Positions 44,623-51,492 of a stretch of 64,000 nucleotides of DNA are shown here, piece by piece. A program made the translations under genes and the position numbers. Source of the stretch: DASYXZ01 sp035308965 (lineage in GTDB: Bacteria; Acidobacteriota; Terriglobia; UBA7540); the NCBI GenBank assembly GCA_035308965.1, contig DATGFN010000064.1, positions 1 to 64,000 on the forward strand. Direction: 5' to 3'. Each line of letters opens with the position of its first letter. Position 1 is the stretch's first letter. The notes beneath the pieces were generated by a model that did no database searches, was not told the origin of the DNA, and saw only the letters and a list, made by a program, of their open reading frames with translations.

Positions 44623-45219
44623 TTGGCTTTCAATGGGAAAAAGCCTTTCAGTGACCCTTTCACAAGTGGTCTACATAAGGAGACAGTTCGGAGTTTGGAC
44701 AGATTGCCCGTAACTATTTTCCTGTGCGGCCCAGGGATGAAAAAAAAGCCTGCGTATGGTCGAAAAGTCATCGATATACGCAGCTTCGTTAAGTCTAAAC
44801 TCAAAAATGAATTAAAGCATTGTGAGGTCAAGATTGGGGAGCACCGCGAAATGATCCGTGCTTTTGCAGAAGCTGTTGGGCGCCGCGCTGCGAATTTAGC
44901 CGATCATGAATTTGCATTGGCGAAGAAAAAAGGCATAGATTTGATAATCATTTTTCCTTGTAGTCCAGGATCTTTCGCCGAGCTTGGAATGTTTTGCCTG
45001 ACAGAATCTATCGCTGGAAAGATGAGGATATTCGTTAACAGACGCCACCGCAAGAAGAAGAGCTACCTCATGGAGGGCCCCGTTAAAGCTGCTGAACAGA
45101 ATAACGCAAAAGTTTTTTATATTCACTATTCTAGGCGAAACGAGATTTGGCATGAGATCAAGGATATCGTTTTGGAGGTAAAGGCAAAAAAACGAAGGCG
45201 AAAGCTTTTTGCTAACTGA
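44623..45219 (+). CDS. Retron effector: nucleoside deoxyribosyltransferase-like protein
   Basis: A 198-residue protein with the nucleoside deoxyribosyltransferase-like fold: an N-terminal PVTIFLCGPGM strand-loop (29-38), the hydrophobic DLIIIFPCSPGSFAELGMF strand with E120 as the likely catalytic residue, and a basic C-terminal end. Such domains act as NADase-like or glycosidase toxins in type II retrons. It has A+T-rich codon use unlike the genes to its left. Start is TTG 44623 with AGAGG seven bases upstream; no ATG fits. It is followed after five bases by the winged-helix-like gene. Confidence 0.82.
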   Translation: MAFNGKKPFSDPFTSGLHKETVRSLDRLPVTIFLCGPGMKKKPAYGRKVIDIRSFVKSKLKNELKHCEVKIGEHREMIRAFAEAVGRRAANLADHEFALAKKKGIDLIIIFPCSPGSFAELGMFCLTESIAGKMRIFVNRRHRKKKSYLMEGPVKAAEQNNAKVFYIHYSRRNEIWHEIKDIVLEVKAKKRRRKLFAN

Positions 45220-45224
45220 ATTCC

Positions 45225-45521
45225 ATGTATGATGCTGACCGGCCTTTGACTCTTCTTTTCCTGGTGAGTGTGCTGCAACCCGTTGCTGTCGGGCGTCTGA
45301 GGAAGGAGTATGCGAACGCCGTAAGGAAAGACAAGAAGAATTCGCATTCAAATACGCCTAGTTTCTCTAGCGCGCTTAACGACCTCCACCGAAGCCGTCT
45401 TGTGTCTAAGCAGAGGGGGCTTTGCCGTGTGACGAGACTCGGGTTTCAAAAGATATCCACCTTTGGGCTTAACCGAATCCGCGACAAGAATCGGCTTTTT
45501 CTATTGAAGAAAGTGTTGTAA
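45225..45521 (+). CDS. Winged-helix-like DNA-binding protein of the retron
   Basis: A 98-residue basic protein. Its second half, FSSALNDLHRSRLVSKQRG followed by LCRVTRLGFQKIS, has the helix-helix-wing pattern of winged-helix domains. In type II retrons such a domain is part of the deoxyribosyltransferase effector; here it is a separate open frame in another reading frame from the preceding gene, five bases apart, so it is either a naturally split effector or one broken by a frameshift. Start ATG 45225 has no clear ribosome-binding site, which fits translational coupling to the previous gene. Confidence 0.72.
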   Translation: MYDADRPLTLLFLVSVLQPVAVGRLRKEYANAVRKDKKNSHSNTPSFSSALNDLHRSRLVSKQRGLCRVTRLGFQKISTFGLNRIRDKNRLFLLKKVL

Positions 45522-45531
45522 ACTTGGCCCC

Positions 45532-45764
45532 GTGGGTGGCGGTGGTGTCGCCGACATTGTCGGCGGGCCTCTGAAGATTGGTTGGCGTTTCGCCAACCTA
45601 AGAGGGTATGGCCGTACATATAAGGTCCGCGCGAGGATAACGAAGACGTTATCATCGCGCAGCGATGATAACGTCTTCGTTATCCTCGCGCGTCGCTTGG
45701 AGCAGGGAGGGTGAGTACATTACTCGCCCTCAACTGGAAAATCTCAGGTGTTGCCGCCACTCAT
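45532..45764 (+). ncRNA. Retron msr-msd RNA
   Basis: The stretch between the winged-helix gene and the reverse transcriptase holds four hairpins: stem CGCCGAC/GTCGGCG at 45549-45565 (loop ATT); GGTTGGCG/CGCCAACC at 45580-45598 (loop TTT); a perfect 31-bp stem at 45628-45658/45662-45692 with loop GCA; and an 11-bp stem at 45707-45731 (loop CAT). The first two fit an msr, the long one an msd. GTGGGTGGCGG (45532-45542) can pair with CCGCCACTCAT (45754-45764), a candidate a1/a2 pair that reaches into the start of the reverse transcriptase frame. Ends of the RNA are approximate. Confidence 0.78.
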
Positions 45765-46791
45765 TTCCTTCAAGAACTCAACTGAGCTGAAGCGCGCTCT
45801 CTTTACTGCAGGTGCGCTATCAGCACCCGACGACCGTCTCTTCGACAAATTAGTGGATGCCGGTTTACCCCCGCTTCTTTCACCGACTGTTATGGGATTA
45901 ATTCTAGGAATTAGCCCCAAGTTGATTACCGCAATGGCGGCGCATCCGCGACGTGGCTACCCCTACTACCGGAGATTCGAATTCCAAAAGAAATCGGGTG
46001 GGAAAAGAGTCATTCTCGCCCCAAGAACCTTCCTAAAGGCGGTACAAATATATGTTCTTCACAAAATCCTCGAAACACAACCGGTACCAAAGTACGTAAC
46101 AGGATTCGTCAAGGGACGCGGAATAATCGAAAATGCAACCATTCACATGGGAGCAAAATATTTATTAAATATTGACATCAAAGATTTCTTTCCATCAGTG
46201 AAAACGGAGGATGTCGTTGAGCTATTTCGAAAGCTCGGTTTCCCTCCAGCAATGTCGAGGACGCTCGGCCATTTGTGTACCTATCAAGGTGGCTTACCAC
46301 AAGGTGCCCCAACCAGCCCATGCATCGCGAATCTAGTATTGCGTGACGTCGATGAAACAATTCTCAGAATTTGCAAGGCGCGTCACATCAGCTATTCGCG
46401 GTATGCAGACGACCTTACATTTTCGTCAGAAAGACCAATTGACGGACGCTTTCTCACTCAAGTTGCAGGCATACTTAAAAAGCACGATTTTAGTTTGAAC
46501 ATGAAAAAGATTCGGTTTGCGAAACCAGGCCAGTCAATGTATGTCACCGGTTTGGTTGTAAATAAAAAGGTCCAGCCGAATCGAATAATGCGCAGGCAGC
46601 TACGCGCAATGTTTCATCAAGCGTCGAAAAACCCACGCGAATTCCGCCACAAGTGGGCAAACTTGATGGGCTGGGCGAGCTATGTGAATAGCTATGACAG
46701 AGAATTAGGGCAAAAATACCTAGCCATTGTTCGCGACACTGTGCCGCGACCGACAAATCGTATTGTTCGTCCGTTGCGAAACACGCAATAA
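45748..46791 (+). CDS. Retron-type reverse transcriptase
   Basis: A 347-residue reverse transcriptase. Motifs in order are KKSGGKRVILAPR (80-93), NIDIKDFFPSV (141-151) with catalytic D143, GLPQGAPTSPCIANLVL (182-198), YADD (219-222) with the other two catalytic aspartates, MKKIRF and the VTGLVV segment (266-271) typical of retron and group II type enzymes. It uses the adjacent RNA as template and primer to make msDNA. Start GTG 45748 overlaps the candidate a2 sequence, so a downstream start is possible. Part of an A+T-richer island. Confidence 0.93.
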   Translation: MLPPLISFKNSTELKRALFTAGALSAPDDRLFDKLVDAGLPPLLSPTVMGLILGISPKLITAMAAHPRRGYPYYRRFEFQKKSGGKRVILAPRTFLKAVQIYVLHKILETQPVPKYVTGFVKGRGIIENATIHMGAKYLLNIDIKDFFPSVKTEDVVELFRKLGFPPAMSRTLGHLCTYQGGLPQGAPTSPCIANLVLRDVDETILRICKARHISYSRYADDLTFSSERPIDGRFLTQVAGILKKHDFSLNMKKIRFAKPGQSMYVTGLVVNKKVQPNRIMRRQLRAMFHQASKNPREFRHKWANLMGWASYVNSYDRELGQKYLAIVRDTVPRPTNRIVRPLRNTQ

Positions 46792-46877
46792 TCTTGAGAC
46801 TTTCCGCCTTTTGGGGCGTCAGTGACCAGGGTGATAGGTACGGTATAAAATTGACCTAGGGGAACTTGGCGTGATTA

Positions 46878-47591
46878 ATGCAATCTGAAATACGACTATC
46901 CGCTAAAACATTAGGCTCCATTGCAATGCCGGATTTCTGCCCGCGGTGCTTTTGGATACATAGGCACCTAGAGGGAAAACTGCCTTACCAAATTTTCCCG
47001 GGCATTTTCAGTTCAATTGACTCATACGGAAAAAGACTCATTCACGGATGGTTTGATCGAAAGGGAGGCCCGCCACCTTGGTTGTCAGGCTTGGGTGACA
47101 TCACGGGTTACATTAATCCCCCACATTTTTCAAAGTTTTACGTGCTGGATGCTGAGACTTCTGTGCTCCTCAGCGGAACGCCTGACGGGATACTTGTCCG
47201 AGGAGACAAAGCGAAAGTAATTGTCGATTACAAAACGGCAAAAATAACTGGACATCAGGATGAGCTACTACCCATGTATGAGAGTCAGTTGAATGCCTAT
47301 GCATATATCGCCGAGCGCACCGGGTTAGGTCCAGTATCAGGACTTGCCTTGGTCTATACCGAACCTGTGACCGATGAAGGTGCCGCAGGGTGTGACACGA
47401 ATTTGACCAGCGAGGGATTTAATCTGGGATTCAAAGTGAGCATCGTACCTGTCGAGTTAAAGGCTACCCAAATCCCGGAACTAATGCACAAGGGAAGAGA
47501 GATTTTTGATTCGACTCGCCCTCCCGAGGCAATGACAGGCTGCAAAGACTGTGTGTTACTTGAGCGCCTAATCGCAGTGGCCTCGAGTTAG
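46878..47591 (+). CDS. Cas4-like PD-(D/E)XK nuclease
   Basis: A 237-residue protein with the features of Cas4/RecB-family nucleases: cysteines C21 and C24 (FCPRCFW) and C222 and C225 (GCKDC) that can hold an iron-sulfur cluster, catalytic motifs D103 in TPDGIL and D117-x-K119 in VIVDYKTA, and the Q137-x3-Y141 motif (SQLNAY). No CRISPR array or other cas gene is present. It lies 86 bases behind the reverse transcriptase on the same strand and shares its lower G+C content, so it may belong to the same defence island. It is probably a DNA nuclease; substrate unknown. Confidence 0.82.
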   Translation: MQSEIRLSAKTLGSIAMPDFCPRCFWIHRHLEGKLPYQIFPGIFSSIDSYGKRLIHGWFDRKGGPPPWLSGLGDITGYINPPHFSKFYVLDAETSVLLSGTPDGILVRGDKAKVIVDYKTAKITGHQDELLPMYESQLNAYAYIAERTGLGPVSGLALVYTEPVTDEGAAGCDTNLTSEGFNLGFKVSIVPVELKATQIPELMHKGREIFDSTRPPEAMTGCKDCVLLERLIAVASS

Positions 47592-47645
47592 TTCGCTCGT
47601 ATGAATTCCCCTTAATGGCAACTGGCTGGAAGTTTCTCACTCCTT

Positions 47646-48845
47646 TTACTCCTCACCGTCATCTGCGCGAGATAATTGGATATTGGCGTTGGGCTCTGAG
47701 GAAATAAAGGTTCGAAGCTGCTCGAGAAGTTCGGGTTCCCATTTTTCTTCCTCCACCATTTTGAGGAGGTTGTGGACGTCGAGCTCCGACACGTTTTCCC
47801 AGTGTCCCGATTGCTTCAATAACGCCTCCAGCGTGGGCCGAAGGGGATCGTCCTTGCCGGGAAATTTCTTTCTTTGGCGCGAACTCACGGTGACGGTGAC
47901 GCCCCGGCCCTGAAGAACGCTTATCTTCTTTTGGAGGGCAAATTCGATGATGGTCTTCTTCAACAAATCCAGGCGGTCGGCCATCCGGTCAAAATCGAGT
48001 TTCGCCTGGGCGAATTCGTTGGCCAGGCGGACTCCGGTGTCCGCCTCAAATTCTGCGCTGGGCAGGTTTTTGACGGTTTCTATGTGCTTCCATAAAGGAC
48101 ACTGGGGCCGGTACTCGCACCAATTGCACAGGTTGCTTTTTACGGGCACGAATTCCGTGGTGCCCTCGATGCAGTCAATCTGGGCAATGGTTATATCTTT
48201 CAAATCGCGGAGTTGTTCCGGCGTGCGTTTGGAGCGTAAAGTCGAGTTCAGCCCCACGTAATGCCAAATCAGGTCGACGCGCTCGACGTCAGGCCAGCGC
48301 GAGGTAAGACCCACCTGGTAGAGGGCGAGTTGACGTTCGGAGTCAGCTTCCTGCTGCGAGGGCAGATACCGGCCTGTCTTGTAATCGTGAATCTCATAAG
48401 TCCCGTCCTTACGGCGCGACAGCCGGTCAATGTAACCCTGGAACCGGTGGTTTCCACTCGTGTCGAGAGAGAAGACCACGTGCGATTCGGTTCCCAGCGT
48501 TTGACTCTGGTCGAAAGGGATATAGCGCATGTAATAGTTGCGAATGCATTGCTCCCCGTACTTGAAGTAGTTTCCGGCCGTCAGGTCGTCGCGCACGATT
48601 TTTATGGTGGGTTTGTAGGCGCGTTCCCAGAGGAACCGGTAATGGGCGAGGAGCTCTTCCAGCGCATTCAATTTACGCAACTGCAAATCGTCGTAAAGCT
48701 TTTGAAAGATCGAGTGGACGCAGGAGCCCACAAAGGCTTCGATGCTGGGCTCATCAGGTTTCCTGATTTTATCGATATATCTGTATTTGTATTTGAGGGG
48801 ACAGTTCTGGAAAGTCTCCAACTGTGAATGGGAGTAGAGAGGCAT
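47646..48845 (-). CDS. RecB-family PD-(D/E)XK nuclease with four-cysteine cluster
   Basis: A 399-residue protein. C15 (FQNCPLKYKY) and C240, C243, C249 (LCNWCEYRPQC) form an AddB/Cas4-like iron-sulfur site; catalytic motifs are FQGYIDRL (D140) and IHDYKTGRY (D154, K156), with Q172 and Y176 in RQLALYQ. An extra C-terminal helical region (residues 275-380, AQAKLDFDRMADRLDLLKK) follows. It converges on the Cas4-like gene with a gap of 54 bases. Its G+C content is close to that of the core genome, so it may be older than the retron island. Confidence 0.85.
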   Translation of the reverse strand: MPLYSHSQLETFQNCPLKYKYRYIDKIRKPDEPSIEAFVGSCVHSIFQKLYDDLQLRKLNALEELLAHYRFLWERAYKPTIKIVRDDLTAGNYFKYGEQCIRNYYMRYIPFDQSQTLGTESHVVFSLDTSGNHRFQGYIDRLSRRKDGTYEIHDYKTGRYLPSQQEADSERQLALYQVGLTSRWPDVERVDLIWHYVGLNSTLRSKRTPEQLRDLKDITIAQIDCIEGTTEFVPVKSNLCNWCEYRPQCPLWKHIETVKNLPSAEFEADTGVRLANEFAQAKLDFDRMADRLDLLKKTIIEFALQKKISVLQGRGVTVTVSSRQRKKFPGKDDPLRPTLEALLKQSGHWENVSELDVHNLLKMVEEEKWEPELLEQLRTFISSEPNANIQLSRADDGEE

Positions 48846-49175
48846 TGGAGATTCCTTCCCGAACTTCCCGCCGTTGAAATTTACGGGCTGGTCACCTCAC
48901 CAGCGAGTACACGGTATCCTATCATCCGCTCGGGATATCCGCCAGACAGTCACTCCATCCATTTTGCGTCTGGCTGAAATCAACCACCCGTCGGCTGAAC
49001 GCGGCCAAAGGCAAGGTGCAAATTTATCACGGAAAACTGCTATACAGCCAATTTCAACAAAACAAAGCGGATAAACCAATGGAAGAAGCCTCAAGCTTTG
49101 GCATTAGCCTTGCCTATCAAAGGTTGGTCTTGGAGGAGTGGTCTCCGGGCGCACGATATTCAAGGAAGGTGGGCT

Positions 49176-51386
49176 ATGAAATACAAATATCTTATTACTG
49201 CACTGATTATTTTTGCGCTTGGATTTTTCTCACTGCGAGTTATACGAGCGCAGGAGCAGGACGAGCCCCCTGAGGAAGAGGCTACGCAGAATAATAACGG
49301 ACCGGCGCAACCGGATCAGGGTGCGCCGAACGTCGCGCGAATCAGTCTCGCCGAAGGTCAAGTTTCGACCATGAGTGGTGGTGGAAACGATTGGGTGGCG
49401 AGTACGGTGAATGCCCCATTACAGAGGGGCGACAAGATTTCAACCGGTGACCGCTCCCGTTCCGAGGTCCAGTTGGATTACGCCAACGTTCTTCGAATGG
49501 ATCAGCAAACTCAGGCCGATGTGGCAGACCTCACTCGCTCGCGGATTCAATTGCAGCTTTCCCAGGGGAACGCCAGTTATGACGTGCTCAAAGGAAGCGA
49601 GGCCGAGGCCGAAATTGACACCCCCAACGTCGCCATTCACCCCAACCGGGAAGGCATTTATCGCATTCAGGTTGATTCGAATTCCCAGCAGACAATTTTG
49701 ACTGTTCGCAGGGGCCAGGCGGAGGTCTCGACGCCCCAGGGCTCGACCACCGTTGAAGAAGGCCAGATGATCACGATTCAGGGAACCGACAACCCGCAAT
49801 ATCAAGTGAATGACGCGCCGGCACGCGACCGTTGGGATGAATGGAATGAGAATCGCGATAACGAGATTCTCCACGCCCAAAGCTGGAAGCATACCGATAA
49901 GTACTACACCGGCACGGAAGATTTGGACCGCAACGGCCAGTGGAGGAATGTTCCCGGATACGGAGATGTTTGGGCGCCGCAAGAGGGTGCTGACTGGGCT
50001 CCTTATCAAGACGGGCGCTGGGTTTGGGAACCTTATTATGGATGGACCTGGGTGTCGTCCGAGCCGTGGGGTTGGGCGCCTTATCACTATGGACGCTGGT
50101 TCGTTTACGATGATTCCTGGTACTGGTGGCCCGGACCTGTATATGGCGGCTACTATCCGCAGTGGGGCCCCGCATACGTTTCGTTCTTTGGTTTTGGCGG
50201 ACGCGTCGGATTTGGTTTCGGATTTGGCTCAATCGGGTGGTGCCCGATTGGTCCGCATGACGCTTTCTATCCCTGGTACGGGCGTGGGTTCCACAATTCC
50301 TACTCCTCGCTGAGTTTCAACTACGGTAGATATGGCAACAATTTCGGAGGCAGAGGAATTGTCCGGCCCATAGCGCCGCTGGCCTCCGGAGGCCGCTATC
50401 CCCGGATGTCGAATATCGAAGCGGCATATAACAACCCGCGCGCGATGCGCGGCTTTACAGCCGTCTCCGCTCAAAACTTTGGGAACGGCCGGGTATCAGG
50501 CAATGCAACGCACATCAACGCAAACGAGTTGCGGCAGGCGCAAATGATTCGGGGAGGAGTCCCTGTGGCGCCCACGCGGCAAAGTTTCAGTCCAACCGGC
50601 CGGTTAGCATCGAGTCCGGCAACCGCGGGATCTCAACGATTCTCAGGGCGAGCGTCGTCCAACACCTCAAACCAATTTTCAACCCGGTCTGGGCCGGCAG
50701 CGGGCTCTCGCTCAGGCTGGCAGGGTTTCGGGGCTTCGAACTCTCCCCGCGCCAATGCCAACCCGGGAGCACAGGGTGCGAGGGGAGGCTCAACCCAATT
50801 CTCGAATGCGCCGCGGCAATCTGGACCTGCGGCGGGCTCAGCGCCCTCGAATGGCTGGCAGAGATTCGGCCAACACTCTTCGCCGGCTCCGCGGAGCCCG
50901 GGCAATTATTCTGCTCCGCAATCACGGACTGCGCCTCAGTCAAATTATCGGCCGTCCGTGGGTGCGAACAAACCGATCGTCACCGAGCGCGCTCCCGGCG
51001 GGTACTATGGTGGCCGCAACGCGGCGCCATCGAACGGGTACTATGGAGGCGGTCGTAGCGCAGCGCCGTCGCCTGGATATTACGGCGGTGGCCGCAACGC
51101 GGCGCCGTCGCCCGGATATTATGGTGGAGGCCGCAGTGCAGCGCCGGCACCTGGATACTATGGTGGTGGCCGGAGTGTTGCGCCATCGCCTGGATACTAT
51201 GGCGGAGGCCGTAGTGCGGCGCCGTCGGGCGGCGGATACTACGGTGGAGGCCGCAGCGCTGGCCCGTCAGGCAGCTACTCTGGTGGTGGGCGTAGCGCCC
51301 CTTCAAGCGGGTACAGTGGAGGCGGGAATCGCGGTGGCGGTGGAGGCAGCCGCGGCAGTTCGAGTAGCGGGCACTCCAAACATTAG
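49176..51386 (+). CDS. FecR/DUF6600 protein with Gly-Tyr-rich repeat tail
   Basis: A 736-residue exported protein. Signal segment YKYLITALIIFALGFFSLRV, an acidic linker, a FecR-like domain (about 55-200; VARISLAEGQVSTM, VRRGQAEVSTPQGSTTV), then the Trp/Tyr-rich DUF6600 region (YGDVWAPQEGADWAPYQDGR; WGWAPYHYGRW). From about residue 600 on the protein consists of repeats of the type YYGGGRSAAPSPG. It is likely cell-surface or outer-membrane linked. ATG 49176 with AAGGAAGG upstream is preferred. It is followed by a terminator. The upstream 48846-49175 has no other gene. Confidence 0.85.
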   Translation: MKYKYLITALIIFALGFFSLRVIRAQEQDEPPEEEATQNNNGPAQPDQGAPNVARISLAEGQVSTMSGGGNDWVASTVNAPLQRGDKISTGDRSRSEVQLDYANVLRMDQQTQADVADLTRSRIQLQLSQGNASYDVLKGSEAEAEIDTPNVAIHPNREGIYRIQVDSNSQQTILTVRRGQAEVSTPQGSTTVEEGQMITIQGTDNPQYQVNDAPARDRWDEWNENRDNEILHAQSWKHTDKYYTGTEDLDRNGQWRNVPGYGDVWAPQEGADWAPYQDGRWVWEPYYGWTWVSSEPWGWAPYHYGRWFVYDDSWYWWPGPVYGGYYPQWGPAYVSFFGFGGRVGFGFGFGSIGWCPIGPHDAFYPWYGRGFHNSYSSLSFNYGRYGNNFGGRGIVRPIAPLASGGRYPRMSNIEAAYNNPRAMRGFTAVSAQNFGNGRVSGNATHINANELRQAQMIRGGVPVAPTRQSFSPTGRLASSPATAGSQRFSGRASSNTSNQFSTRSGPAAGSRSGWQGFGASNSPRANANPGAQGARGGSTQFSNAPRQSGPAAGSAPSNGWQRFGQHSSPAPRSPGNYSAPQSRTAPQSNYRPSVGANKPIVTERAPGGYYGGRNAAPSNGYYGGGRSAAPSPGYYGGGRNAAPSPGYYGGGRSAAPAPGYYGGGRSVAPSPGYYGGGRSAAPSGGGYYGGGRSAGPSGSYSGGGRSAPSSGYSGGGNRGGGGGSRGSSSSGHSKH
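51000..51330 (+). repeat. In-frame tandem repeat coding for YYGGGR-type units
   Basis: About eight units of 36-42 bases coding for YYGGGRSAAPSPG and variants (RNAAPSNG, RSVAPSPG, RSAAPSGGG). Third codon positions vary, so the array has been kept at protein level rather than by recent copying. Copy number may differ between strains. Confidence 0.8.
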
Positions 51387-51414
51387 ACGTTGAGAAGTCA
51401 TTCCCTTCATTTCT

Positions 51415-51452
51415 AAAGGCGAGGTGGAAAGCACACCTCGCCTTTTTCTTTT
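51415..51452 (+). terminator. Intrinsic terminator
   Basis: AGGCGAGGTG and CACCTCGCCT form a perfect 10-bp stem around a 7-base loop and run into TTTTTCTTTTC. It ends the FecR-type gene and lies just before glgB. Confidence 0.9.
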
Positions 51453-51492
51453 CTTCCCGCTCAGCGCGCGCACCCGCGTTCAGTCGTGTAGA

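Noticed and set aside
46878..47591. CRISPR-associated Cas4
   Set aside because: Motifs are Cas4-like, but there is no CRISPR array, cas1 or cas2 in the window, so it is called only Cas4-like.
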